Source of the DNA: Arthrobacter sp. StoSoilB20
GTDB taxonomy: Bacteria; Actinomycetota; Actinomycetes; Actinomycetales; Micrococcaceae
Assembly (NCBI RefSeq): GCF_019977295.1
Contig: NZ_AP024651.1
Coordinates: forward strand, 2,542,001 to 2,606,000
Reading direction: 5' to 3'
Length of the DNA: 64,000 bases
A program made the translations under genes and the position numbers. Positions 29,802 through 37,872 of the stretch are shown one piece after another. The notes below the pieces were generated by a model. That model worked only from the letters and a program-made list of their open reading frames with translations. It had not been told where the DNA came from and searched no databases. Numbering within the stretch: position 1 is the first letter of the stretch; each line of letters begins with the position of its first letter.

Positions 29802-30728
29802 GTGCGCCGACTCCTAGCAATCCTCCTGCCCGCCCTTCTGCTCATCACCGCTTGCGGTGGTTCGGGCACGCCGGCCGCCGAGCCCACCAGCAAATCCGTT
29901 GGCGACGTTTCCAAGCTCGACTCCGTGAAGGTGACGGACAACGGAAACGACAAAGCGCCGGGTATCGAGTTCTCCAAGCCCCTGACGGTGGCCGAACCCA
30001 CAGTCGACGTCGTCAGTGAAGGCGACGGAGAGCGGGTCAAGGCCGGACAAACAGCCGAACTGGCCTACGTTGCCGTGGACGGCAACGATGGCAAGACCCT
30101 GGAAGACGGCTACGCAAACGGCCCCCAGCCGATCGACCTGACGGACCAGATCAAGTCCAGCAATGAACTGATCTACAACGCCATCATCGGTGCCAAGGTC
30201 GGCAGCCACGTTGCCATTGCCGCTCCCGGCAATTCCTCCGGTGGTACTCCCGCCGCGACGCAACTGGTGGTCTTCAAGATTGTCTCTGCCAAGGATGCCG
30301 CTCCTGTCCTGGAGAAGCCCGAAGGTGAAGCTGTGACTCCTCCCGCCGGCCTGCCCACCGTGAAGGAAGACGACAAGGGCATTCCCCAGATCTCCGTGGA
30401 CGGCGTGGCCGCCCCCAAGGAACTCATCGCCCAGGACCTCATCAAGGGCTCCGGAGCTGCTGTCAAGACCACTGATACCCTCACGGTCAACTACGTGGGT
30501 GTTAACCTCTCGGACGGCACCAAGTTCGACTCCAGCTTCGACAGAGGAGAGCCCACCAGTTTCCCCCTTACCGGAGTCATCAAGGGCTGGACCCAGGGCC
30601 TGGAAGGCAAGACTGTTGGCTCGCGCGTCCTGCTGGTCATCCCTCAGGACCTGGCCTACGGTGAAGCCGGCCAGGGTAAAGCCAAGGGCGACCTCGTCTT
30701 CGTCGTCGACATCCTCGGCGTCAAGTAA
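29802..30728 (+). CDS. Lipoprotein FKBP-type peptidyl-prolyl cis-trans isomerase
   Basis: A 308-residue exported lipoprotein. MRRLLAILLPALLLITACGG is a lipobox signal peptide (LITA|C). The first half (about residues 70-180) looks like a degenerate FKBP domain. The C-terminal about 100 residues form a good one: LTVNYVGVNLSDGTKFDSSF, FPLTGVIKGWTQGLEGKTVG, RVLLVIPQDLAYGE, LVFVVDILGVK. It would assist folding of exported proteins outside the membrane. The GTG at 29802 is chosen because it places the lipobox correctly, but its ribosome site is weak, while the strong GGAG at 29747 serves out-of-frame starts. Confidence 0.88.
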   Translation: MRRLLAILLPALLLITACGGSGTPAAEPTSKSVGDVSKLDSVKVTDNGNDKAPGIEFSKPLTVAEPTVDVVSEGDGERVKAGQTAELAYVAVDGNDGKTLEDGYANGPQPIDLTDQIKSSNELIYNAIIGAKVGSHVAIAAPGNSSGGTPAATQLVVFKIVSAKDAAPVLEKPEGEAVTPPAGLPTVKEDDKGIPQISVDGVAAPKELIAQDLIKGSGAAVKTTDTLTVNYVGVNLSDGTKFDSSFDRGEPTSFPLTGVIKGWTQGLEGKTVGSRVLLVIPQDLAYGEAGQGKAKGDLVFVVDILGVK

Positions 30729-30812
30729 CCACACCAGAACGTACACGGACTGCAAGGGTGCTGGTTTAAGCTGGTTCCTGACACAATCCGTCCCTCACAC
30801 CAAGGAGCAACC

Positions 30813-31208
30813 ATGTCATTTGGACAGCGTGATTTCGACCGCACCAAGCCCGAAATCGACTTCCCGGAAGGCGACGTCCCCACTGACCTCGTCATCACGG
30901 ACCTCATCGAAGGCACCGGCACGGAAGCCAAAGCCGGAGACACCGTTTCCACCCACTACGTCGGCGTTGCCTGGTCGACCGGCGAAGAATTTGACGCTTC
31001 CTGGGGCCGTGGCGCTCCGCTGGACTTCCGTGTTGGCGTAGGCCAGGTCATCCAGGGCTGGGACCAGGGCCTGCTGGGCATGAAGGTCGGTGGCCGCCGC
31101 CGCCTGGAGATCCCCTCCGAACTCGCGTACGGCTCCCGTGGCGCCGGTGGAGCGATCAAGCCCAACGAAGCCCTGATCTTCGTTGTCGACCTCGTGGCTG
31201 TCCGCTAG
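30813..31208 (+). CDS. Cytoplasmic FKBP-type peptidyl-prolyl cis-trans isomerase
   Basis: A 131-residue single-domain FKBP without a signal peptide. It has DTVSTHYVGVAWSTGEEFDA, LDFRVGVGQVIQGWDQGLLG, MKVGGRRRLEIPSELAYGSR and NEALIFVVDLVAVR, including the Tyr, Asp, Val-Ile, Trp and Tyr positions of the FK506 pocket. It speeds prolyl isomerisation. The ATG is preceded by AAGGAG. It follows the lipoprotein FKBP by 84 bases, and a strong terminator lies downstream. An FKBP pair next to pafA is common in related genomes. Confidence 0.95.
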   Translation: MSFGQRDFDRTKPEIDFPEGDVPTDLVITDLIEGTGTEAKAGDTVSTHYVGVAWSTGEEFDASWGRGAPLDFRVGVGQVIQGWDQGLLGMKVGGRRRLEIPSELAYGSRGAGGAIKPNEALIFVVDLVAVR

Positions 31209-31224
31209 GACTGAGCTCTGAGCC

Positions 31225-31267
31225 AAGGCGCGTCACCTTCCGGTTTTCCCGGTTGGTGACGCGCCTT
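31225..31267. terminator. Terminator after the FKBP gene
   Basis: A perfect 13-bp inverted repeat (AAGGCGCGTCACC at 31225-31237 and its complement at 31255-31267) with a 17-base loop, 17 bases after the FKBP stop. Only a weak T tail follows on the plus strand. Confidence 0.75.
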
Positions 31268-31290
31268 GCTGCTTTCCCGCCGGTCTTTAG

Positions 31291-31296
31291 TAACGT
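31291..31296 (+). promoter_or_regulatory. -10-like TAACGT of pafBC (leaderless start)
   Basis: TAACGT is followed by 6 bases and the GTG of pafBC; no Shine-Dalgarno is present. This promoter sits directly after the terminator of the preceding unit. Confidence 0.5.
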
Positions 31297-31302
31297 AGCA
31301 AC

Positions 31303-33315
31303 GTGTCCGCATCCCGCACTGAACGACTCCTGAACCTTCTCCTGGCTTTGCTCAATACCAGGGTGGGCCTTCCACGCTCCGTCCTCCGCGAGAAGGTCTA
31401 TCACGACTCCGCAGAGAACGACGTTGCCTTTGGGCGCATGTTCGAGCGCGACAAAGTGGATTTGAAGCAGTTCGGCTTTGACATCGAGACCCTCACCGAC
31501 CCCCGGCACTTCGGTGTCGATGACCCGGCGTCAACGCGCTACCGCATCGGCAAGGACTCCAACCGGCTCCCTGATGTAAGCCTGACGCCTGCAGAATGCA
31601 CCGTTCTGTTGCTCGCGGCGCAACTGTGGGAACGGGCAGCACTTGGTTCGGCCGCTGCGAATGCGGTCCGAAAACTTCAGGCCGCGGGAGGTTTCGCGGA
31701 CGTTGACCTTCCTGCCGGGGTCCAGCCCCGCATCAAGCCTGCGGGCCAGGCCTTCGACGACGTCGTAGCAGCCATGCATGGAAACCATCCGGTCCGCTTC
31801 GGCTACCTCGCGGTCAGTACCGGGCGTGAAGAGGTGCGCGAGGTTGAGCCCTGGGGCCTGGGCAGCCGCTTTGGCCAGTGGTACCTCGTGGGCTTTGACC
31901 GGGGGAGGGGAGCGAAGAGGCTGTTCCGCCTTTCGCGGATGACAACCGCGGTAACCGTGGTGCCCGGGAGCATTTTCGAACCTCCGGCCGGTTTCAATGC
32001 CCGGGCTGAGCTGGATGCCCTGCACGAGTTGCCCGAGCAGCGGGCGGTGCTGGTTGTCGACAGGGACCGGCTGCTTGCCTTGCGGAAAAAGGCCGTCGAA
32101 ACGGCTCCGGATGACCGCGGCCGTGATCGGGTCACCGTTGAGTTCCGCGACCCGGAGGCTTTTGCTGAAGAACTGGCCTCCTACGGCCCCCACGTCAAAG
32201 TGGAGGGTCCCGCCGAGCTGCGTGACGCCGTCGTACGCCGGCTCAGGGCTGCCTTGGAATTCGACGCTGAACCGCCTGTTCCGGTGGAGTTTCCTGAGGC
32301 CGCACGGGCGCAGCGGGCCCGCAAACGTACCTCGGAAGACCAACTGGCCAGGATGCTTCAGTTGGTCCCTTTCCTGGTACACCACCAAGGTCTGCACATC
32401 CAGGAAGTGGCAGATCATTTCGGTATTACGCGCAAGGCGCTGATTGACGACCTCAAGATCCTCATCTGCTCCGGACTACCGGAGGGATACCCGGATGACC
32501 TCCTGGATATCCAGTGGGAAAACGACCATGTGTACATCTCCGAGCATTTGGAGCTGAACCGTCCGGTGCGTTTCAACGAAGACGAAGCCGCTGCATTGCT
32601 GACCGGCCTGGCCATGCTGGGCGATCTGCCATCACTGGCCGGCGTCTCCGAAGACCAGCCGGGGAGCGCCCTGGAGTCTGTCACCATCAAGCTGACCGGC
32701 GCGGCGGGGCAGGCCGGACGCTTGGCCGGTGCCGTCGCGGGGCAATCCATAGAGCCTGAACAATCGCAGGCCTTCGCCGTCATCACCCAGGCGATCCGGG
32801 AAGGACGCCAACTGCATCTGAAGTACTTTTCCCGGCAACGCGATGAACTGACCGAACGCGATGTTGATCCGTTGCGGCTCTATTCGCTGGATAATACGTG
32901 GTACTTCGAGGCGTACTGCCACAGCAAGGCCGGAATCAGGAACTTCCGCCTGGACAGGGTGGAAATCGTTGAACCGAACGGACTTCCGGCATCGGGACTG
33001 GCTACTGCAGAGCAGGATTACCCTGCACGGCTGTTTACGCCCAGCGACGACGACGTCCTGGTGGTGCTCCAGCTGACCAGGCAAGGTTCCGGGCTGGCGG
33101 ATGACTACTACGCTGAACGCACGGCACAACTGCCCGACGGCGGCCTCCTCGCTGAAGTACGGTTCGGCACCGCAGACTGGCTGCCCATGTTCGTTTCGCA
33201 ACACGGCGGAGCGGTCCGGATACTGGACCCGCAGGCCTTGCGGGAGGAAACACGGGTATGGCTGAACGCGGCGGCGAATCAGTACGACTCCCTTTCTGAC
33301 GGCACGGCTGGCTAG
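31303..33315 (+). CDS. pafBC: PafBC: fused WYL-domain transcriptional regulator of the DNA-damage response
   Basis: A 670-residue fusion of two HTH-WYL units that in mycobacteria are separate pafB and pafC genes. The first half starts with TERLLNLLLALLNTRVGLPR (winged helix), with a WYL-type core GLGSRFGQWYLVGFDRGRGA. The second begins near residue 345 (QLARMLQLVPFLVHHQGLHI) and has its own WYL core YSLDNTWYFEAYCHSKAGIR, each followed by a WCX extension. Mycobacterial PafBC activates the RecA-independent DNA damage regulon; a naturally fused PafBC from an Arthrobacter is known from memory. The start is GTG, with TAACGT 6 bases upstream. It lies close to pafA, as usual. Confidence 0.95.
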   Translation: MSASRTERLLNLLLALLNTRVGLPRSVLREKVYHDSAENDVAFGRMFERDKVDLKQFGFDIETLTDPRHFGVDDPASTRYRIGKDSNRLPDVSLTPAECTVLLLAAQLWERAALGSAAANAVRKLQAAGGFADVDLPAGVQPRIKPAGQAFDDVVAAMHGNHPVRFGYLAVSTGREEVREVEPWGLGSRFGQWYLVGFDRGRGAKRLFRLSRMTTAVTVVPGSIFEPPAGFNARAELDALHELPEQRAVLVVDRDRLLALRKKAVETAPDDRGRDRVTVEFRDPEAFAEELASYGPHVKVEGPAELRDAVVRRLRAALEFDAEPPVPVEFPEAARAQRARKRTSEDQLARMLQLVPFLVHHQGLHIQEVADHFGITRKALIDDLKILICSGLPEGYPDDLLDIQWENDHVYISEHLELNRPVRFNEDEAAALLTGLAMLGDLPSLAGVSEDQPGSALESVTIKLTGAAGQAGRLAGAVAGQSIEPEQSQAFAVITQAIREGRQLHLKYFSRQRDELTERDVDPLRLYSLDNTWYFEAYCHSKAGIRNFRLDRVEIVEPNGLPASGLATAEQDYPARLFTPSDDDVLVVLQLTRQGSGLADDYYAERTAQLPDGGLLAEVRFGTADWLPMFVSQHGGAVRILDPQALREETRVWLNAAANQYDSLSDGTAG

Positions 33316-33318
33316 ACT
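33313..33318 (+). promoter_or_regulatory. -10-like TAGACT of the small membrane protein gene
   Basis: TAGACT is followed by 6 bases and the ATG at 33325, overlapping the end of pafBC. The geometry is the same as at mshC and helY. Confidence 0.45.
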
Positions 33319-33324
33319 ACTCAG

Positions 33325-33675
33325 ATGCCTTGGTGGTTCTGGATCCTGTTGTGGATCGCGCTCATAGCCCTTTCGTTGCTGCTTCACCTGACGCTTGGGT
33401 ATCGCTTGTTCAGGAAATTCATGTCAACTGTTCATGAACTGGGCGACGCGGGTAAACGTTTCAGCAACCTTTCACCTGCGCCCGAAACCTCCGATGTTGA
33501 AACGCCGGAAGACAGCCCCGTGCCGGGGTCCGCAATTTTTGCCTCACCGGATCAGATGCGTCATGATTACCTGACGGCCAAAGCCTTCCGCCAGGAAGTT
33601 CGTCGCCAGAAGCGCGTCAAGCGCAAAGCAGAGCGGGGTCAGCCCCAATCCCTGCACGACATTGAATTCAGATAG
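33325..33675 (+). CDS. Small single-pass membrane protein, unknown function
   Basis: A 116-residue protein with one N-terminal membrane helix (WWFWILLWIALIALSLLLHL), an acidic Pro/Ser linker (about residues 50-72), and a strongly basic C-terminal helix (EVRRQKRVKRKAERG). I do not recognise a named family. It lies between pafBC and tatA and starts 9 bases after the pafBC stop, with its own -10-like hexamer. The position before tatA appears conserved in related actinobacteria as far as I recall, but no function is implied. Confidence 0.7.
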   Translation: MPWWFWILLWIALIALSLLLHLTLGYRLFRKFMSTVHELGDAGKRFSNLSPAPETSDVETPEDSPVPGSAIFASPDQMRHDYLTAKAFRQEVRRQKRVKRKAERGQPQSLHDIEFR

Positions 33676-33711
33676 ACGTAGGATGTATCCAAAAGGAAAG
33701 GACCTCCCCAC

Positions 33712-33981
33712 ATGAGGCTCGAAGGCTGGCATCTCATCATCATCATCGTCCTGGCTCTGGTGCTCTTCGCAGCGCCGAAGCTGCCGTCCATGGCGCGCAG
33801 CATTGGGCAGTCGATGCGCATTTTCAAGTCGGAAGTCCGGGAAATGAAGAAGGACGGTTCTTCTGAAACGAAGGACTCCGCGGAGGCTTCCGACGCCGTT
33901 GAAGGCAAGGTAGTAGGCCACCCCGACGCCAAGGCCAGGAACAACGGCGAGACTGACGTTCCGCCCTCCAACCGCGTCTAA
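33712..33981 (+). CDS. tatA: Twin-arginine translocase subunit TatA
   Basis: An 89-residue protein: a short N-terminal membrane helix (GWHLIIIIVLALVLFAAPKLP), the Phe/Ala-Pro hinge (FAAPKLP), then an amphipathic helix (SMARSIGQSMRIFKSEVREM) and a charged, disordered tail, the TatA layout. It forms the pore element of the Tat pathway for folded proteins. The ribosome site AAAGGAAAGGA precedes the ATG, and a TAGGAT -10-like element lies at 33679-33684. tatC follows after 6 bases; no tatB is present here. Confidence 0.93.
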   Translation: MRLEGWHLIIIIVLALVLFAAPKLPSMARSIGQSMRIFKSEVREMKKDGSSETKDSAEASDAVEGKVVGHPDAKARNNGETDVPPSNRV

Positions 33982-33987
33982 AGAGAA

Positions 33988-34824
33988 GTGGTAGAAACGA
34001 AGGGGCGCAAGGCCAACCCCGAAGCCCGGATGGCGCTCCTTGACCACCTCAAGGAGCTGAAGAACCGGCTCTTCAAGGCTGCAATCGGCATCATCCTGGG
34101 CACCGTGGTGGGCTTCATCGTCTACCAGCCGCTCCTGGAGGCCCTGATCAAACCGATCAAGGACCTCAACGAGAAGGAGGGGCGTGCCGCCACCCTGAAC
34201 TTTGATGGAGTGGCCAGTTCTTTTGACCTCATGGTCCAGGTCTCGGTGTTCCTTGGCGTGCTCCTGGCAAGCCCGGTGTGGATCTACCAGCTCTGGGCGT
34301 TCATCGTGCCGGGCCTCCACAAGAAGGAGCGGCGGCTGGCGTTGTCCTTCGTGGCCGCGGCCGTGCCGCTCTTCATCGGCGGCGTACTGCTCGCCTGGCT
34401 GGTCCTGCCCAACGCCGTCCGCGTACTGACCGACTTCACGCCGCAGGGTGGGTCCAACTTCATCAGTGCCGAAATCTACCTGGCATTCGTGCTTAGGCTC
34501 CTGCTGGCGTTCGGCATTGCCTTCCTGGTTCCCGTGGTGCTGGTTGGGCTGAACCTCGCCGGCATTGTCAAAGGCAAGCAACTCATCAAGAGTTGGCGCA
34601 TCACCATCTTCCTGGTTTGCTTGTTCGCTGCCATGGCTGCTCCCGGCGCTGATGCCATGAGCATGTTCTATCTCGCAGCACCCATGTTGCTCCTGTTCTT
34701 CGCGGCCATTGGAGTCTGCGTCCTCAATGACCGCCGCCGCGAACGCCGCGCCATCAAGAGGGCAGCTGAGACTGAAGCCACTGCGGACATTGCGACGCCG
34801 GCCACGGATCTGGAGAATCTCTAG
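33988..34824 (+). CDS. tatC: Twin-arginine translocase subunit TatC
   Basis: A 278-residue protein with six membrane segments. The N-terminal cytoplasmic motif MALLDHLKELKNRLFKAAIG and the first periplasmic loop and helix 2-3 region (SFDLMVQVSVFLGVLLASPVWIYQLW), which include the signal-peptide-recognition Glu/Pro positions, are recognisable in short segments: DHLKELKNRL and VWIYQLWAFIVPGL. It recognises RR signal peptides and works with TatA. The start is GTG at 33988. The C-terminal 40 residues are charged and variable. Confidence 0.94.
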   Translation: MVETKGRKANPEARMALLDHLKELKNRLFKAAIGIILGTVVGFIVYQPLLEALIKPIKDLNEKEGRAATLNFDGVASSFDLMVQVSVFLGVLLASPVWIYQLWAFIVPGLHKKERRLALSFVAAAVPLFIGGVLLAWLVLPNAVRVLTDFTPQGGSNFISAEIYLAFVLRLLLAFGIAFLVPVVLVGLNLAGIVKGKQLIKSWRITIFLVCLFAAMAAPGADAMSMFYLAAPMLLLFFAAIGVCVLNDRRRERRAIKRAAETEATADIATPATDLENL

Positions 34825-34836
34825 ACCGTGGGCCAC

Positions 34837-34842
34837 TAGGCT
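34837..34842 (+). promoter_or_regulatory. -10-like TAGGCT of helY (leaderless start)
   Basis: TAGGCT is followed by 6 bases and the ATG of the helicase gene at 34849. No ribosome-binding site is present in the 25-base gap after tatC. Confidence 0.5.
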
Positions 34843-34848
34843 TGATGC

Positions 34849-37824
34849 ATGTCCTCTATTTCCGGGTCTCCTTCACCGTCAGAGAGCTACCAGGCTGCAG
34901 CGCAGCGGGCTGCTGAGTCCAAAACCTATCTGGGCGCTTTCAGCCGTTCCCTGGATTTTGAACTGGACGACTTCCAACGTGAGGCGTGCAGGTCGCTGCA
35001 GGAAGGCCGTGGCGTGCTGGTTGCAGCACCCACGGGAGCAGGCAAGACGATCGTTGGTGAATTCGCGATCTACCTGGCCCTGGAACGCGGCCTCAAGGCT
35101 TTCTACACCACCCCCATCAAAGCGCTCAGCAACCAGAAGTTCTCGGAGCTGGCATCAAAGTACGGCGCTGCCAATGTTGGGCTCCTGACAGGTGACACCA
35201 CCATCAACGGGGACGCCCCTGTAGTGGTCATGACCACCGAGGTCCTGCGCAACATGTTGTATGCGGACTCGGAAACCCTTGGTGACCTGGGGTTCGTGGT
35301 GATGGACGAGGTCCATTACCTGGCCGACCGCTTCCGCGGTGCCGTCTGGGAAGAAGTCATAATCCACCTGCCCAGCGAGGTACAAGTGGCCTCCCTGAGC
35401 GCCACGGTGTCCAATGCTGAGGAGTTTGGCGCCTGGCTGGACACTGTCCGGGGCGATACCGATGTCATCGTGTCCGAGCACCGGCCGGTGCCATTGTGGC
35501 AGCACGTCATGGTGGGCCGCGAAATAGTCGACCTCTTCGCCGGCGACACCACCTTTGATGAAATTGCGCCACAAGCCACTGGCGCGCCGGAAACCGAGGT
35601 GCCCGAGATCTCCGAGGCCGCAGAGGAAGCCTCCGAACCCACCTCCGCGGAACGCCGGAAGGTCCACGCGAAGCGTTCGTCCGCAGCCAAAGTCCGTCAA
35701 GCGGTGACCGGGCCCGAGTTTGAGGTCAATCCGGACCTCCTGGCCATGGCCCGTTCCGAGAGCCGCATGAACATGAGTGGCCGCTACGGCCACGGCGGAC
35801 GCAGCCGCCGTCGTCAGGACCGTCACCGCGACGAACGGCAGCAATCCGAGCAGCGCAGTCCTGTGCGCAAGGCCAGCCGGCCACAAGTCATTGAGAGCCT
35901 GAGGCGCCAGGATCTTCTGCCTGCCATTACTTTCATTTTCTCGAGGGCAGGCTGCGACGCTGCAGTCGCACAGTGTGCCGCCTCAGGGCTGTGGCTGACA
36001 ACCGAGCGTGAACAGCAGGTCATCGCCCAGCGCGTGGACGAAGCCAGCCACGAGATTCCAGCCGATGACCTCGACGTCCTGGGCTTCTGGGGCTGGCGTG
36101 ACGGACTCATGAGGGGCTTTGCCGCCCACCACGCAGGCATGCTGCCCACCTTCAAGGAGGTGGTGGAAAAGCTCTTTGCCGACGGCTTGGTCAAGGCTGT
36201 CTTCGCCACGGAAACACTGGCCTTGGGCGTCAACATGCCGGCCCGCTGCGTGGTCCTGGAAAAACTGGAAAAGTTCAACGGTGAAGCCCACGTCAACATC
36301 ACTGCGGGGGAGTACACCCAGCTGACAGGCCGGGCAGGACGCCGGGGCATCGACGTCGAAGGGCATGCCGTGGTGCTGTGGCAGCCGGGGACGGACCCCG
36401 CTGCCGTGGCCGGCCTGGCCTCACGCCGCACGTATCCCTTGAACTCCAGCTTCCGGCCCACCTACAACATGAGCATTAACCTGATCGCCCAGTTTGGCCG
36501 CGTCCGGGCGCGCGAAATCCTGGAGTCCTCCTTCGCGCAGTTCCAAGCTGACCGTTCCGTGGTGGGCCTTGCCCGGCAGGTGCGGGGGCGGGAAGAGTCA
36601 CTGGCCGGCTATGCCAAGTCCATGCAATGCCATCTGGGTGACTTCACCGAGTACGCAAAACTCCGGCGCGAACTCAGCGATGCCGAGAACTTCGCGGCCC
36701 GGGACCACCAGCGTGCCCGTAAGTCGCACGTTGCTGATTCCCTGGCCAGGTTGATCCCCGGCGATGTCATCAGCATTTACAGCGGCAGGCTTGCCGGACA
36801 TGCGGTGGTTCTTGACGTGGATCCGAACGCCCGTGAGCCCCGGCCATCAGTGCTGACCTCCGATAACCAGCTTCGTCGGATTGGCGTGCACGATCTCGAA
36901 GGACCTGTTTCTCCGGTAACCAGGATCCGGATTCCCAAGTCCTTCAATGCAAAAGTACCCAAGTCACGCCGCGACCTCGCATCCTCCATGCGCCACGCCA
37001 TCAGCGAAGACGCACCGCACAGCCGCCGTAACAGCCGGCACGAAGACTTCGGCCTGGGCGCGCGGCTGCCGGACCAGGAGAAGAAGATCGCGGATCTGAG
37101 GCGTGCCCTCAGGGCGCACCCCTGCCACGGATGCAGCGAGCGGGAAGACCACGCCCGGTGGTCGGAGCGCTGGTGGAAGTTGCGCAGGGAAACCGACGGC
37201 CTGGTCCGCCAGATCCAGGGCCGCACCAACACGATCGCAAAGACGTTCGACCGCGTGTGCGATCTTCTCTCCGCCTACGGCTACCTGGAGACGAACGACG
37301 CCGGCAACGTCACCATCAGCGCCGATGGGCAGCGGCTTCGCCGGATTTATGGCGAAAAGGATCTGCTCATCTCCCAGTCGGTGCGGCGCGGAGCCCTCAA
37401 TGATCTCGATGCCGCCGAACTTGCCTCATTGGCCAGCACGCTGGTGTATCAAGCCAAACGCGAAGACCGTGGCTTGCGGCCAAGGATGCCGTCCGTTTCC
37501 CTGGAGTCAGCGGTGGATATCGTCGTCCGGGAATGGTCCCAGCTGGAGGACACCGAAGAACACCACCGACTTCCCTTGACCGGCGAGCCGGAGCTGGGTC
37601 TGATGTGGCCAATGTACAAGTGGGCCAAGGGGCGCCATCTCCAGGACGTTCTCAGCGGCACCGACCTCGCAGCAGGGGACTTCGTGCGCTGGGCCAAGCA
37701 AGTAGTGGATCTGCTGGACCAACTGGCAAAGATCCCGCAGCTGGACCCGAGGGTGGCGCGGATTTGCCGCGAGTCCATTGACCTGGTTCGCCGCGGTGTA
37801 GTGGCCTACTCCACCGTGGCTTAG
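34849..37824 (+). CDS. helY: Ski2/Mtr4-like DEAD/DEAH-box RNA helicase (HelY)
   Basis: A 991-residue superfamily 2 helicase: FQREACRSLQEGRGVLVAAP (Q motif), Walker A APTGAGKT, TPIKALSNQK (Ia), MDEVHYLADRFRG (motif II, DEVH), SLSATVSN (III), FATETLALGVNMPAR (V), and QLTGRAGRRGIDVEG (VI). An Arg-rich insertion of about 60 residues (about 310-350, RYGHGGRSRRRQDRHRDERQ) between the RecA domains may bind RNA. The C-terminal part resembles the DSHCT domain (FDRVCDLLSAYGYLE onward). It probably unwinds structured RNA in decay or processing. It follows tatC, as in other actinobacteria. Confidence 0.93.
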   Translation: MSSISGSPSPSESYQAAAQRAAESKTYLGAFSRSLDFELDDFQREACRSLQEGRGVLVAAPTGAGKTIVGEFAIYLALERGLKAFYTTPIKALSNQKFSELASKYGAANVGLLTGDTTINGDAPVVVMTTEVLRNMLYADSETLGDLGFVVMDEVHYLADRFRGAVWEEVIIHLPSEVQVASLSATVSNAEEFGAWLDTVRGDTDVIVSEHRPVPLWQHVMVGREIVDLFAGDTTFDEIAPQATGAPETEVPEISEAAEEASEPTSAERRKVHAKRSSAAKVRQAVTGPEFEVNPDLLAMARSESRMNMSGRYGHGGRSRRRQDRHRDERQQSEQRSPVRKASRPQVIESLRRQDLLPAITFIFSRAGCDAAVAQCAASGLWLTTEREQQVIAQRVDEASHEIPADDLDVLGFWGWRDGLMRGFAAHHAGMLPTFKEVVEKLFADGLVKAVFATETLALGVNMPARCVVLEKLEKFNGEAHVNITAGEYTQLTGRAGRRGIDVEGHAVVLWQPGTDPAAVAGLASRRTYPLNSSFRPTYNMSINLIAQFGRVRAREILESSFAQFQADRSVVGLARQVRGREESLAGYAKSMQCHLGDFTEYAKLRRELSDAENFAARDHQRARKSHVADSLARLIPGDVISIYSGRLAGHAVVLDVDPNAREPRPSVLTSDNQLRRIGVHDLEGPVSPVTRIRIPKSFNAKVPKSRRDLASSMRHAISEDAPHSRRNSRHEDFGLGARLPDQEKKIADLRRALRAHPCHGCSEREDHARWSERWWKLRRETDGLVRQIQGRTNTIAKTFDRVCDLLSAYGYLETNDAGNVTISADGQRLRRIYGEKDLLISQSVRRGALNDLDAAELASLASTLVYQAKREDRGLRPRMPSVSLESAVDIVVREWSQLEDTEEHHRLPLTGEPELGLMWPMYKWAKGRHLQDVLSGTDLAAGDFVRWAKQVVDLLDQLAKIPQLDPRVARICRESIDLVRRGVVAYSTVA

Positions 37825-37872
37825 CGCCACCTCCACCGATTGATATTTTTCAAAGCTCAAGGAGCACACCGC

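Noticed and set aside
29756..30019. 87-codon frame with a strong ribosome site
   Set aside because: It overlaps the FKBP lipoprotein in another frame and its sequence is Arg/Pro-rich with no recognisable fold. Kept only as part of the leader observation.
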